Positions 1 to 8,022 of a DNA stretch of 8,811 bases are shown here, one piece after another. The translations under genes and the position numbers were made by a program. Each line of letters starts with the position of its first letter. Positions within the stretch are counted from its first letter, which is position 1. The notes beneath the pieces are model-generated. The model ran no database searches. It was not told where the DNA came from and worked only from the letters and a program-made list of their open reading frames with translations. Source of the DNA: Candidatus Bipolaricaulota bacterium (lineage in GTDB: Bacteria; Bipolaricaulota; Bipolaricaulia; UBA7950; UBA9294); assembly GCA_030612565.1 (NCBI GenBank), contig JAUWNQ010000013.1, positions 1 to 8,811 on the forward strand. The letters are read 5' to 3'.

Positions 1-298
1 CGATCCCGGAGTTTATCATAAGCTCGCGGTTTTCCGGGTCGACGAGTGCCCCGCCCCCGGTGGCGATGACAAGCCCCTTCTCTGCGCTTAGCTCCCGGCA
101 GAGTGCGGTCTCCACCCCTCGAAACGCGCTTTCTCCCTCCGCGGCAAAGATCTCGGCGATCGATCTCCCAGCTTGCCTCTCAATCTCCTCGTCCATGTCC
201 ACGAACCGCCGTCCCAAGCCCCGGGCGCCACTCCTTCCCACCGCGGTCTTGCCCGTCCCCATGAACCCGGTGATCACGATGTTTCGCTCATTTTCCAT
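1..298 (-). CDS. aroK: Shikimate kinase, N-terminal 99 residues (3' end cut by window edge)
   Basis: Cytoplasmic kinase that uses ATP to phosphorylate shikimate to shikimate 3-phosphate, the fifth step of the chorismate pathway. The visible 99 residues hold the family marks: Walker A GFMGTGKT at residues 11-18, the Mg/shikimate-binding FVDMD at 32-36, FAAEGESAFR at 51-60 with the substrate-binding Arg60, and the shikimate-binding GGG at 81-83. The family is usually about 170 residues, so roughly the C-terminal 40%, including the lid and its Arg, lies outside the window. The chosen ATG (296-298) is preceded by GGGAGAAGATGT, a good ribosome binding site. It overlaps the end of aroC by 11 nt in another frame, which suggests translational coupling. 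The stretch between the Walker A lysine and the DxD motif (GRSGARGLGRRF) is a little unusual for the family but not disabling. aroK or aroL is a naming choice; identity as shikimate kinase is firm. Confidence 0.95.
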   Translation of the reverse strand, partial: MENERNIVITGFMGTGKTAVGRSGARGLGRRFVDMDEEIERQAGRSIAEIFAAEGESAFRGVETALCRELSAEKGLVIATGGGALVDPENRELMINSGI

Positions 299-1424
299 AC
301 ATCTTCTCCCAATACGCCCTCATTTCCACCACGCTGTCTCCGCCGAGTTTCTCCACCAGCGCCGCTGCCAGGACCCAGGCGAGCATCGCCTCCCCGACCA
401 CCGCGGCGGCGGGGACCACGCACACGTCGGAGCGCTGATACTCGGTGAGGGCGGATTTCCCGGTCGTGAGGTCGACCGAACGGAGCGGGGTGAGGACACT
501 TGGAATCGGCTTCACTGCCGCCCGCACCACGATTGGAGCGCCGTTTGTCATCCCTCCTTCGATCCCTCCGGCCCGGTTCGTTACTCGTCTCACTGCTGTT
601 CCGTCCGGGAAGAGCTCGTCGTGTACCTCTCGTCCTGACTTAGCCGCATTTTCGAACGCATCCCCGATCTCGGCGCCCTTTACTGCCGGTATGGAGACGA
701 GAGCCTGAGCTAACTGCGCGTCGAGACGACGGTCCCACTGGATATGGCTTCCCAGCCCGACCGGGACGCCGGTAGCGATGACCACGAAGACACCACCGCG
801 GGTGTCCCCCGCCGCGCGCGCCGCGTCGATCTCCGCTTGCATCAGCGCCGCTGTCACGGGATCAGGGGAGTGCACATCGCTTTCCTCCGCGAGTTTCCAG
901 ATCTCCTCTGGGGGGAGATCTGGGATTTGCGCCTTCACGGCGCCGATCCGCTCGACGTAGCTTCCGATCCTGATCGCGAACTCCGCGAGGAGTTGCTTGA
1001 CGAGTGCGCCGATCGCCACCCGTGCCGCCGTCTCTCTCGCGCTCGCCCGCTCCAGTATCGGCCTAGCGTCGGGTATGCCATACTTTATCATCCCGGCGTA
1101 GTCGGCGTGCCCGGGGCGGGGGACGGTGAGCCCTGGGAGGTCATTCGTCGCCCAGTGTTCGCGCCAGTTGGCCCAGGCCTGGTTTTCGATCCGTAGCGCG
1201 ATCGGAGCCCCGGTTGTCCTGCCAGCGATCACCCCGGACAAAAACTGCGCGTGATCGTGCTCGATCTGCATCCGTCCCCCGCGGCCGTAGCCTGTCTGCC
1301 GCCGCGCCAGGTCGCGGTCGATCGTCTCCTCATTCACTGTCAGCCCGGCGGGGAACCCCTCCACGATGGCCGTGAGACAGGGGCCGTGTGATTCTCCCGC
1401 AGTCAAGAAACGAATCGAGGTCAT
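288..1424 (-). CDS. aroC: Chorismate synthase, 378 aa
   Basis: Reduced-FMN-dependent lyase that converts 5-enolpyruvylshikimate 3-phosphate to chorismate, the substrate of TrpE encoded in the same operon. The protein is full length for the family. Visible signatures are GESHG at residues 10-14 with the conserved His13, the Arg-rich GYGRGGRMQIEHD at 45-57, PRPGHADYA at 102-110 with the second conserved His106, RASARETAARVA at 126-137, and GGIEGGMTNG in the C-terminal half. The KYGIPDARPILERASARETA form is the one common in several Gram-positive and thermophilic groups. The start ATG shares ATGA with the trpA stop and is preceded by AAAAAGGAGAACG, so the start is secure. Seven Trp residues occur here, many more than in the trp enzymes next door. 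Its position downstream of trpA means its expression probably follows that of the trp genes. Confidence 0.97.
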   Translation of the reverse strand: MTSIRFLTAGESHGPCLTAIVEGFPAGLTVNEETIDRDLARRQTGYGRGGRMQIEHDHAQFLSGVIAGRTTGAPIALRIENQAWANWREHWATNDLPGLTVPRPGHADYAGMIKYGIPDARPILERASARETAARVAIGALVKQLLAEFAIRIGSYVERIGAVKAQIPDLPPEEIWKLAEESDVHSPDPVTAALMQAEIDAARAAGDTRGGVFVVIATGVPVGLGSHIQWDRRLDAQLAQALVSIPAVKGAEIGDAFENAAKSGREVHDELFPDGTAVRRVTNRAGGIEGGMTNGAPIVVRAAVKPIPSVLTPLRSVDLTTGKSALTEYQRSDVCVVPAAAVVGEAMLAWVLAAALVEKLGGDSVVEMRAYWEKMYGK

Positions 1425-2245
1425 CGTTCTCCTTTTTGCCCTCTTATTGTCGCGCTACGCAGTTGCGCAACAAACTCGCGTACCTGTTTCGCTCCGTCTT
1501 CCCCTTGTGCCCGCCGCAGCAGTTCGCTTCCCACGATCACCCCATCGGCGAGCTCCGCCACCCTGCTCGCCTGAGAAAAGGAGGAGATGCCGAACCCAAC
1601 TGCCAGCGGCTTGTCGGTGACCGCCCGCACCCGCTGCACGAACGCAGCCAGATCGGAGGGGAGGTGATCCCGCGGCCCAGTGATCCCGGTCACCGATACG
1701 AGATAGATGAACCCCTGCGAACGCTCACCGATGAGCCGCACCCGGGCCGGCGGGCTGGTGGGGGCGATAAGGTAGATCAGAGCGATTCCCTGCTCTTGGC
1801 ATGCACCTTCCAGTTCCTCACCCTCCTCCGGTGGGAGATCGGGAACGATCAGCCCGTCCACACCCGCGTCAGTACACCCTCGGCAGAACGCCTCCACCCC
1901 GTAGGCAAGGATGGGATTGTAGTATCCCATGAACGCGAACGGAGGAAACGTTGCTTGCTTTCGCAGCTGTTTTGCCATCTCCAGACAACGAGCGACCGTC
2001 ATCCCTTCCCGGAGGGCGATGTGCGTCGCCTGTTGGATCAGCGGTCCGTCCGCCAGCGGATCGGAGAACGGGATGCCGAGTTCCAACAGATCCGCGCCGC
2101 CGTCGATCGCCGCCTTGGCCAGGGCGAGCGAGCGCTCCGGCTGTGGATATCCCAGGGGAAGATAAGGAATCACCGCTGCCCGTCCCTCCGCGTGGGCGTG
2201 GGCGAACACAGTGGCAATACGCATCGCTCCGGTATCAGCGGGCAT
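1421..2245 (-). CDS. trpA: Tryptophan synthase alpha subunit, 274 aa
   Basis: TIM-barrel subunit that cleaves indole-3-glycerol phosphate to glyceraldehyde 3-phosphate and indole, which is channelled to TrpB in the alpha2beta2 complex. The catalytic pair is visible in [12 protein letters not shown]: Glu55 and Asp66, equivalent to Glu49 and Asp60 of the E. coli enzyme. Other marks are MGYYNP at 106-111, VPDLPPEE at 134-141, [12 protein letters not shown] at 181-192, and the phosphate-binding GFGISS at 217-222 and DGVIVGS at 234-240. I chose the ATG at 2243-2245 because AGGAGG lies 6 nt upstream. The alternative Met8 (2222-2224) has only a GGAG 2 nt away, which is too close. The gene overlaps the end of trpB by 11 nt and shares ATGA with aroC, consistent with coupled synthesis of the two subunits. 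It contains no Trp residue. Confidence 0.97.
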   Translation of the reverse strand: MPADTGAMRIATVFAHAHAEGRAAVIPYLPLGYPQPERSLALAKAAIDGGADLLELGIPFSDPLADGPLIQQATHIALREGMTVARCLEMAKQLRKQATFPPFAFMGYYNPILAYGVEAFCRGCTDAGVDGLIVPDLPPEEGEELEGACQEQGIALIYLIAPTSPPARVRLIGERSQGFIYLVSVTGITGPRDHLPSDLAAFVQRVRAVTDKPLAVGFGISSFSQASRVAELADGVIVGSELLRRAQGEDGAKQVREFVAQLRSATIRGQKGER

Positions 2246-3470
2246 CGACTCCCTCCTCGATCTGCATCACGGTTGCCAGGTCCTTGTCCCCCCGTCCCGA
2301 TAGGTTGACGATGATCACCTGATCCGGGTTCAATTTGGGCGCTTGCTTGACCGCCTCGGCAACCGCGTGCGCCGATTCCAGCGCCGGGATGATCCCCTCC
2401 ATGCGGGAGAGGGTGTGAAACGCGTTCAGGGCCTCCGCGTCTGTGGCGTAGGTGTACTCCACCCGGTTCAGGTCGCGCAGGTGGCTGTGCTCCGGTCCCA
2501 CCGCTGGATAGTCGAGACCAGCGGAGATGGAATGGGTGGGGATGATCTGCCCATCGGTGTCCTGCAGCACGTAGGTACGCGTGCCGTGCAGCACGCCGAG
2601 CCGCCCCCGCTGCGGATCGGCGAACCGGGCGGCGTGTTCCCCGGTCCCGATCCCCCGACCTCCGGCCTCCACTCCCACCATCTGCACCGGGTCATCTAGG
2701 AACGGATAGAACAGGCCGATGGAGTTCGATCCTCCTCCCACACAGGCGATGAGGGAATCGGGGAGGCATCCCTCAGCGGCGATGATCTGCGCGCGTGCCT
2801 CGTGGCCGATGACGGACTGGAAATCGCGCACGATCATGGGGTAAGGATGGGGGCCCAGTGCGGAGCCGAGTAGGTAGTAGGTCGAGCGCACGTTGGTCAC
2901 CCAGTCGCGGATCGCCTCGTTGATCGCATCCTTGAGGGTGCGGCTCCCCACCTTTACTTCCCTCACCGTCGCTCCCAACAGGTGCATCCGGTCCACGTTC
3001 GGTGCCTGCCGTGCCATGTCCTCGCTTCCCATGTAGATGACACACTCCATGTCCAGCAGAGCGGCAGCGGTGGCCGTGGCCACGCCGTGCTGCCCGGCTC
3101 CTGTCTCCGCCACCAATCGGTGTTTCCCCATCCGTCGCGCCAACAACGCCTGCCCGAGGGTGTTGTTGATCTTGTGCGCGCCGCTGTGGGCGAGGTCCTC
3201 TCGCTTCAGATAGATCTTGCCCCCCTGGCAGCTCTTGCTCAGGTTGTGGGCCAAGTAAAGCGGGGTCGGCCGTCCCACGTAGTCAGCGAGAAGCCTGTCC
3301 AGCTCCTGCTGGAACGATGGATCGGCTCTTGCTTCCCGGTAGGCGTTCTCCAGCTCATCGAGGGAGGAGATCAACGTCTCGGGGACATACCTCCCGCCGT
3401 ACAGTCCAAAATAGCCGCGCTTATCAGGGAGCGTTCCTTGATAGCTTTCATGATTTAAACATACGTTCAT
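2235..3470 (-). CDS. trpB: Tryptophan synthase beta subunit, 411 aa
   Basis: PLP enzyme that condenses indole with L-serine to give L-tryptophan; partner of the TrpA encoded just downstream. Counting from the chosen start, the PLP Schiff-base lysine is Lys100 in HKINN, the catalytic Glu122 lies in ETGAGQHG, the PLP phosphate loop GGGSNS is at 245-250, and the pyridine-binding Ser391 is in SGRGDKD. SAGLDYP, from the region that contacts TrpA, is also present. This is the standard TrpB1 type, not the longer TrpB2. I chose the ATG at 3468-3470 because AGGAG sits 5 nt before it. An in-frame ATG at 3483-3485 overlaps the trpF stop as ATGA and would add five residues (416 aa), but it has no Shine-Dalgarno sequence. 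The first 11 codons are notably AT-rich compared with the rest of the gene. Confidence 0.97.
   Translation of the reverse strand: MNVCLNHESYQGTLPDKRGYFGLYGGRYVPETLISSLDELENAYREARADPSFQQELDRLLADYVGRPTPLYLAHNLSKSCQGGKIYLKREDLAHSGAHKINNTLGQALLARRMGKHRLVAETGAGQHGVATATAAALLDMECVIYMGSEDMARQAPNVDRMHLLGATVREVKVGSRTLKDAINEAIRDWVTNVRSTYYLLGSALGPHPYPMIVRDFQSVIGHEARAQIIAAEGCLPDSLIACVGGGSNSIGLFYPFLDDPVQMVGVEAGGRGIGTGEHAARFADPQRGRLGVLHGTRTYVLQDTDGQIIPTHSISAGLDYPAVGPEHSHLRDLNRVEYTYATDAEALNAFHTLSRMEGIIPALESAHAVAEAVKQAPKLNPDQVIIVNLSGRGDKDLATVMQIEEGVDAR
2252..2257 (-). promoter_or_regulatory. trpA ribosome binding site
   Basis: AGGAGG on the minus strand lies inside the last codons of trpB, with six bases (GAGTCG) before the ATG at 2243-2245. 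It supports the upstream of two candidate trpA starts and hence the 11-nt overlap with trpB. Confidence 0.75.
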
Positions 3471-3475
3471 TTTTT

Positions 3476-3480
3476 CTCCT
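3476..3480 (-). promoter_or_regulatory. trpB ribosome binding site that decides its start
   Basis: On the minus strand AGGAG is followed by five A residues and then the ATG at 3468-3470. The site lies inside the possible five-codon extension from the ATG at 3483-3485, which itself has no purine-rich match upstream. This favours the shorter TrpB and leaves an 11-nt gap after the trpF stop. Confidence 0.75.
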
Positions 3481-3481
3481 A

Positions 3482-4111
3482 TCATGTCTTTTTAGCGCGG
3501 GCGATGAACCGCCGCACCTGAGCGTGATCCTTGTGCCCGGGGGAGCGCTCCACTCCAGTGGAGACATCCACCCCCCACGGCTGCACCGTGCGCACAGCAG
3601 CAGCGACATTATCCGGGGTCAACCCACCGGCGAGGAGGAACGGGCCGATATCCTTGGCTTTCCGAGCCACTTGCCAGTCGAACGCCTTCCCGCTCCCTCC
3701 GGGGGAGCCGGGGATGTAACTGTCCAACAGGTACAGGCTGGGGGCGTAACGCCTCAGTTCGCGGAGGGATTCGCTGCCGGCGATACGCGCTGCTTTGATC
3801 ACGAATACGCCTTGTCGCACGAGGTGGTCCACCACCCGCGGCGGCTCGCTCCCGTGGAGCTGTACGTAGTCGAGGCCACACAGGGAGGCGATCTGTTGCA
3901 CGTAGTTTGCCGGCCTGTCCACGAACACCCCCACGAATTGGGTGGCGTACCCCGCCCGCGACAGAGTGGAGATGATCCGCGCAGCGCGTTGCGGGTCGAT
4001 GAACCGGGGACTGGGCGGATAGAACACGAACCCGAGCAGATCCGCACCCGCTTCCGCAGCGGCGAGCCCATCTTCCACACAGGTGATCCCGCAGATCTTG
4101 ACCTTGGTCAT
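3482..4111 (-). CDS. trpF: Phosphoribosylanthranilate isomerase, 209 aa
   Basis: Cytoplasmic TIM-barrel isomerase that carries out the Amadori rearrangement of N-(5'-phosphoribosyl)anthranilate to CdRP, the third step of tryptophan synthesis. The N-terminal [10 protein letters not shown] carries the catalytic general base Cys7, and the general acid Asp130 lies in [19 protein letters not shown] follows the first strand. The phosphate-binding part is seen in AGGLTPDNV and GVDVSTGVE...GHKD near the C-terminus. The ATG at 4109-4111 shares ATGA with the trpC stop and has GGAGG 6 nt upstream. An upstream in-frame GTG (4127-4129) would add six residues but has poorer support. It is a separate gene and is not fused to trpC as in enteric bacteria. 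Length is normal for the family. Confidence 0.96.
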   Translation of the reverse strand: MTKVKICGITCVEDGLAAAEAGADLLGFVFYPPSPRFIDPQRAARIISTLSRAGYATQFVGVFVDRPANYVQQIASLCGLDYVQLHGSEPPRVVDHLVRQGVFVIKAARIAGSESLRELRRYAPSLYLLDSYIPGSPGGSGKAFDWQVARKAKDIGPFLLAGGLTPDNVAAAVRTVQPWGVDVSTGVERSPGHKDHAQVRRFIARAKKT

Positions 4112-4905
4112 CCCGTCCCTCCAGTGCACAGTTCCTCTACCTTGGCGGCGACATCGGTTGCGCTCACCAACGCCTCTCCCACGAGCACGGCATCGGCTCC
4201 CATCTTCCGCAGCTGTTCTACATCCGCGCCACTGTGCACCCCGCTCTCCGCCACCACCAAGAGTTCAGGGGGAAGGAGAGGGCGCAGCCGGGCAAACGCA
4301 TTGGGATCGACATGGAAGTCGCGCAGGTCGCGACGGTTGATCCCGATCACCTGCGGATGCAGGCGCAGGGCGCGCTCGACCTCTGGTTCATCGTGCACCT
4401 CGACGAGCGCAGTCATCCCTAGCTGGTGTGTCGCGGCGAGGAGGGAAGCGAGCAGCGCGTCCGAGAGGAGAGCGACGATGAGGAGGACGGCGTCCGCCCC
4501 TGCGGCCCGCGCTTCGTAGACTTGATAGGAGGAGAGGATGAAGTCCTTGCGCAGGACGGGAATCTCCCAGCCGGCACGCAATAGCGCCTGCTTCACCGCG
4601 GTCAGGTCGGCGAGCGCACCGTGGAAGAACTTCTCATCGGTGAGGACCGAGATCACTCTTGCTCCGTGTTCGGCGTAGGTCAGCGCCAGTTCCACCGGGT
4701 CCAGATGGGGGGCGAGCTCCCCACGGGAGGGGGAGGCCCGCTTTATCTCCGCGATCAGCGACGTTTGATCTTCGCGCAGGGCGTCGACGAAGGAAAGTGG
4801 CTTTGGCTGGGCTTTTGCCTTGGTCCTCAGTGTGGAGAGGGCGATCTTCGCCCGGCGGCGCGTCAATTCTTTCTTCTTGTCGGTGAGGATCTCCGCGAGG
4901 ATCAT
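4108..4905 (-). CDS. trpC: Indole-3-glycerol phosphate synthase, 265 aa
   Basis: Decarboxylating ring-closure enzyme that turns CdRP, the TrpF product, into indole-3-glycerol phosphate for TrpA. It is a TIM barrel with the N-terminal helical extension typical of the family (about residues 1-45, rich in Lys/Arg). The catalytic residues are all present: Glu53 and Lys55 in IAEIKRASPSRG, Lys120 in VLRKDF, Glu169 in LVEVH, Asn190 in GINRRDL, and Glu220-Ser221 in VAESGV. GADAVLVGEAL near the C-terminus is the phosphate-binding region. The ATG at 4903-4905 shares ATGA with the trpD stop, and AAGGAG lies about 9 nt upstream inside the end of trpD. It overlaps trpF by another ATGA. It is a stand-alone enzyme of usual length. 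Confidence 0.97.
   Translation of the reverse strand: MILAEILTDKKKELTRRRAKIALSTLRTKAKAQPKPLSFVDALREDQTSLIAEIKRASPSRGELAPHLDPVELALTYAEHGARVISVLTDEKFFHGALADLTAVKQALLRAGWEIPVLRKDFILSSYQVYEARAAGADAVLLIVALLSDALLASLLAATHQLGMTALVEVHDEPEVERALRLHPQVIGINRRDLRDFHVDPNAFARLRPLLPPELLVVAESGVHSGADVEQLRKMGADAVLVGEALVSATDVAAKVEELCTGGTG
4118..4122 (-). promoter_or_regulatory. trpF ribosome binding site
   Basis: GGAGG on the minus strand lies six bases (GACGGG) before the ATG at 4109-4111, within the last codons of trpC. It selects this ATG over the in-frame GTG at 4127-4129, giving a normal TrpF N-terminus with the catalytic Cys at residue 7. Confidence 0.75.
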
Positions 4906-5930
4906 CGGTCATGGCTCCTTTCCTGGGTGAAGGCGACGAGCGCAGCGAGCGTCTTCCGCGCCGCCCCGGAATCGATCGCCTGAGCTGCTCGGGCTAACCC
5001 GGCGTGCAGATCGGGCGCTGCTTTACCGAGGACGAGCCCAAACGCGGCGTTCAGCAGCACTACATCTCGCTTTGGTCCGCGCGCTCCCGCGAAGATATCC
5101 CTGAGGATGGCAGCGTTCTCCTTGACATCGCCCCCGTGCAGGTCGGCGAGAGAAGCGGAAGGAATGCCGAGGGTTTGTGGGTCGAGGGTGAAGGTGCGAA
5201 TCTCGCCGTCCTTTAGCTGGGTGACGCGGTTGCTCCCGGTGGTGGACAGTTCGTCCAGACCGGATCCTCCGTGTACCACGAATGCTTCTTGACAGCCGAG
5301 GGAGCGCAACACCTGGGCCAGCATCTTCGTGAGCTCCGGGCGGTAGACCCCGAGCAGCTGGACACCAGCCCCCGCGGGATTGGTGAGCGGGCCGAGGAGG
5401 TTGAACACGGTCCGCACTCCCATCTCGCGCCGCGGCCCGATGGCATGACGCATTGCCGGATGGAGGTAAGGGGCGTAGAGGAACCCGATCCCCACCTCGT
5501 TTATGCACTCTCCGATCTCCTGTGGGGAGAGGTCGAACCTCACCCCCAGCTCCTCGAGGACGTCCGCGCTGCCGCATTTGCTGGACACGGAGCGATTCCC
5601 GTGTTTGGCCACCGGGACTTCGGCGGCGGCGATGACGATCGCTGCCGCGGTGGAGATGTTGAACGTGCCGCGGCTGTCTCCCCCCGTGCCGCAGACATCG
5701 ACCAGCAACGGGTGACGGGAAGGAACCGCAACCGCGTTCTTCCGCATGGAGAGGGCAAAGCCGGTTACCTCTTCCACCGTCTCTCCCTTCATCCGCAGGG
5801 CGATCAACAACCCCGCGATCTGGGCTGCGCTAGCCTTCCCGCTCATGATCTCCTCCATCACTTCCTCGGCCTGCGCCGTCGATAGGCTGTCTCCGCGCGT
5901 TATTGCTGCTAATGCTGATTTGATCTTCAT
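4902..5930 (-). CDS. trpD: Anthranilate phosphoribosyltransferase, 342 aa
   Basis: Transfers the phosphoribosyl group from PRPP to anthranilate, the second step of the pathway. It is a class III (nucleoside phosphorylase II type) fold, usually a homodimer. The small N-terminal helical domain spans about residues 1-70. The PRPP-binding glycine-rich loop CGTGGD is at 80-85, KHGNRSVSSKCGSADVLE at 109-126 supplies anthranilate/PRPP contacts, NLLGPLTNP is at 177-185, and the Mg-binding Asp226-Glu227 pair sits in GGSGLDELS. Length is typical and there is no fused amidotransferase domain, since TrpG is encoded separately just upstream. The start ATG shares ATGA with the trpG stop, and GGAGGT lies 5 nt upstream, formed by the Gly codons that end trpG. 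No Trp residue is present. Confidence 0.97.
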   Translation of the reverse strand: MKIKSALAAITRGDSLSTAQAEEVMEEIMSGKASAAQIAGLLIALRMKGETVEEVTGFALSMRKNAVAVPSRHPLLVDVCGTGGDSRGTFNISTAAAIVIAAAEVPVAKHGNRSVSSKCGSADVLEELGVRFDLSPQEIGECINEVGIGFLYAPYLHPAMRHAIGPRREMGVRTVFNLLGPLTNPAGAGVQLLGVYRPELTKMLAQVLRSLGCQEAFVVHGGSGLDELSTTGSNRVTQLKDGEIRTFTLDPQTLGIPSASLADLHGGDVKENAAILRDIFAGARGPKRDVVLLNAAFGLVLGKAAPDLHAGLARAAQAIDSGAARKTLAALVAFTQERSHDR

Positions 5931-6505
5931 TTGCCACCTCCGTTTACCACTAGAAGGAAGTTTTCCAGCAGTCGCTTGCCAATGAGGGTGAGGATCGATT
6001 CGGGGTGAAACTGCACGCCAAAAACAGGATAGCTGCGGTGCTGCAGTCCCATGATCTCCCCGGCAGTGGTAAACGCGGTCACCTCGAGTTCCGCGGGGAG
6101 CGGTTCCTTCACGATGAGCGAGTGGTAGCGAGTAGCAGTGAACGGGCTGGGAAGGGTGGAGAGGATCCCCTGAGAGGCGTGATAGATGGTGGAAGTCTTT
6201 CCGTGCATCAGCCGTGGGGCTGGGGCAACGGTCCCGCCGAACGCGTAGGCGATCGCTTGATGGCCGAGGCAGACCCCAAGGATCGGGAGCTGAGTGTAGA
6301 AGTGGCGGATAACCTCCGGGCAGATCCCGCTCGTTTCGGGGCGGCCCGGCCCGGGAGAGATCACTATTGCCGAGGGATGAAGCTCATCCAGTTCTTCCAC
6401 CGTCACCTCGTCATTGCGATACACCCACAGTTTTGCTCCCATCTCCCCCAGGTACTGGACCAGGTTGTAGGTGAAGGAGTCGTAGTTGTCGATGACAGCG
6501 ATCAT
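5927..6505 (-). CDS. trpG: Anthranilate synthase glutamine amidotransferase subunit, 192 aa
   Basis: Class I glutamine amidotransferase that supplies ammonia from glutamine to TrpE for anthranilate formation. Its N-terminus IDNYDSFTYNLVQYL is characteristic. SPGPGRPE at 50-57 contributes the oxyanion-hole region. The catalytic triad is Cys79 in GVCLGHQ with His167 and Glu169 in VQFHPES. In some bacteria the same subunit also serves para-aminobenzoate synthase (PabA); I cannot tell whether it does so here, but its place between trpE and trpD gives it a tryptophan role. The ATG at 6503-6505 shares ATGA with the trpE stop and has GGAGGT 5 nt upstream. The open frame continues upstream to about 6700, but that part reads through trpE in another frame and precedes the family N-terminus, so I excluded it. 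Confidence 0.97.
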   Translation of the reverse strand: MIAVIDNYDSFTYNLVQYLGEMGAKLWVYRNDEVTVEELDELHPSAIVISPGPGRPETSGICPEVIRHFYTQLPILGVCLGHQAIAYAFGGTVAPAPRLMHGKTSTIYHASQGILSTLPSPFTATRYHSLIVKEPLPAELEVTAFTTAGEIMGLQHRSYPVFGVQFHPESILTLIGKRLLENFLLVVNGGGK

Positions 6506-8022
6506 TCTCCACCTCCACCGACTATTGACGCATTGGCATTGACCTCTTCCTCTACGATGCGGACCGCCTCGGCCAGTGCCTGTGTCTTGTCGAGCGTCTC
6601 CTGGTATTCCCGTGTCGGATCGGAGTCGGCGACGATTCCCGCCCCTGCCTGCACGTGTATCCTCCCGTTCTGCATAACCAGCGTGCGAATGGCGATACAC
6701 GTGTCCATGTCCCCCGAGTAGCTGAAGTAGCCGATCGCCCCGGCGTAGGGGCCGCGTTTTTCCTCCTCCAACTCGGCGATAATCTCCATGGCGCGAATCT
6801 TGGGAGCGCCGGATACCGTCCCCGCGGGGAAGGTCGCGCGCAGGAGGTCGAACGCGTCCTTCCCCGGTTGCAGGGTTCCCTGAACGCTGGAGACGATGTG
6901 CATCACGTGCGAGGAGCGTTCGATCTCCATCAGCTCGGGAACGGAGACCGTGCCGTAGCGACAGGCGCGGCCTAGATCGTTGCGCCCCAAGTCGACCAAC
7001 ATCACGTGTTCCGCCCGTTCCTTGGGATCGGCGGACAGCTCCGCAACGAGGGCCTCGTCTTCCTCCATGGTAGCCCCGCGGGGGCGAGTGCCGGCGATCG
7101 GGCGCACTTCCGCCTGATCTCCCTGCAGACGCACGAGCATCTCCGGTGAGGAACCGATTATGTGTACGTCCTCTGGCAGGTGAAAGAAGAACATGTACGG
7201 AGAGGGGTTCAGCATGCGCAGGGCGCGGTAGATGGCGAACGGATCGAGATCGCAGCGTCGGGAGAGGCGCTGGGAGAGCACCACCTGGAATATGTCACCC
7301 GCGCGGATGTACTCCTTGGCCTTGTTCACACGTTCTTCGAACGCCGCTTGTGAGAGGTTGGCACGCCAGTCCTCAGCGGGCAGATGCTCGGAAGGAGGCA
7401 CAGGTTGGTCTGCCAACGGTAGTTGCAACCGCTCGATGATATCATCGATGGCTGCGGTGGCCGCAGCGTACGCTCTCTCCACGTCATCCTCAATGTGCGC
7501 GTTGGCCACCACCATGAGCTGGTGCTTGACGTGATCGAAGATCAATAGGCGGCTCGCCAGCAAGAAGACGGCATCGGGAAGGCCAAGGCCCTCCTCGGCC
7601 GACAGCGGAACGCGCTCGAAGAAGCGCACCGCGTCGTACCCGAGATAGCCGACCAGCCCTCCGGTGAAACCGTGTACAGCCGCGTTCGGCACTGGACGGT
7701 AACGGGACAATACCTGTTTCATCGTGATCAGTGGATCACCGTTGGGAGGATGAAACTCCGTCACCGAGCCGCCCCGGCTCAGGGTGACCTTACCTCCTGT
7801 GGCAGTGAGCACGCCGGCCGGCTCCACCCCGAGAAACGAGTAGCGCCCCACTTGCTCTCCCCGCTCCACGCTCTCGAGCAGGAAAGACGGGTCTGTTCCC
7901 CGGAGCTTGAGATACACGGAGACGGGGGTTTCCAGATCAGCAGAGATCACCTTGTATATGGGAACTAAGTTTCCATTTCTAGCAAGTTTTTTCACTTCAT
8001 CAATTTTAGGATAGTACATCAT
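6502..8022 (-). CDS. trpE: Anthranilate synthase component I, 506 aa
   Basis: Converts chorismate plus ammonia to anthranilate and pyruvate, the committed step of tryptophan synthesis, in complex with TrpG. The N-terminal half holds the allosteric tryptophan site: LLES at residues 48-51 and RYSFLG at 60-65, so feedback inhibition is likely. The C-terminal chorismate-binding domain shows IFQVVLSQRL at 244-253, NPSPYMFF at 272-279, RPIAGTRPRG at 307-316, ERAEHVMLVDLGRNDLGR at 335-352, FPAGTVSGAPK at 398-408, and GAGIVADSDPTREYQE at 460-475, all typical of an active enzyme. Two adjacent ATG codons (8020-8022 and 8017-8019) follow AAAGGAG by 4 and 7 nt; either could be used. The first 60 nt are about 28% G+C, far below the rest of the gene. 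Its ribosome binding site can be masked by pairing with the upstream leader. Confidence 0.97.
   Translation of the reverse strand: MMYYPKIDEVKKLARNGNLVPIYKVISADLETPVSVYLKLRGTDPSFLLESVERGEQVGRYSFLGVEPAGVLTATGGKVTLSRGGSVTEFHPPNGDPLITMKQVLSRYRPVPNAAVHGFTGGLVGYLGYDAVRFFERVPLSAEEGLGLPDAVFLLASRLLIFDHVKHQLMVVANAHIEDDVERAYAAATAAIDDIIERLQLPLADQPVPPSEHLPAEDWRANLSQAAFEERVNKAKEYIRAGDIFQVVLSQRLSRRCDLDPFAIYRALRMLNPSPYMFFFHLPEDVHIIGSSPEMLVRLQGDQAEVRPIAGTRPRGATMEEDEALVAELSADPKERAEHVMLVDLGRNDLGRACRYGTVSVPELMEIERSSHVMHIVSSVQGTLQPGKDAFDLLRATFPAGTVSGAPKIRAMEIIAELEEEKRGPYAGAIGYFSYSGDMDTCIAIRTLVMQNGRIHVQAGAGIVADSDPTREYQETLDKTQALAEAVRIVEEEVNANASIVGGGGE

Noticed and set aside
1388..2308. Plus-strand open frame opposite trpA (306 codons)
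   Set aside because: The composition is that of an antisense shadow and the minus strand holds an intact, recognisable trpA.
4127..4129. Alternative GTG start of trpF
   Set aside because: It adds six residues ahead of the conserved MTKVKICG start; the ATG at 4109-4111 has GGAGG at good spacing and overlaps trpC as ATGA.
3317..4519. Long plus-strand open frame (400 codons)
   Set aside because: It lies opposite trpB, trpF and trpC, has low-complexity Arg/Ser/Pro-rich content typical of antisense frames in GC-rich DNA, and has no family resemblance.
6506..6700. N-terminal extension of trpG
   Set aside because: The frame is open but overlaps trpE, resembles no amidotransferase region, and the normal TrpG start has a strong ribosome binding site and ATGA overlap.
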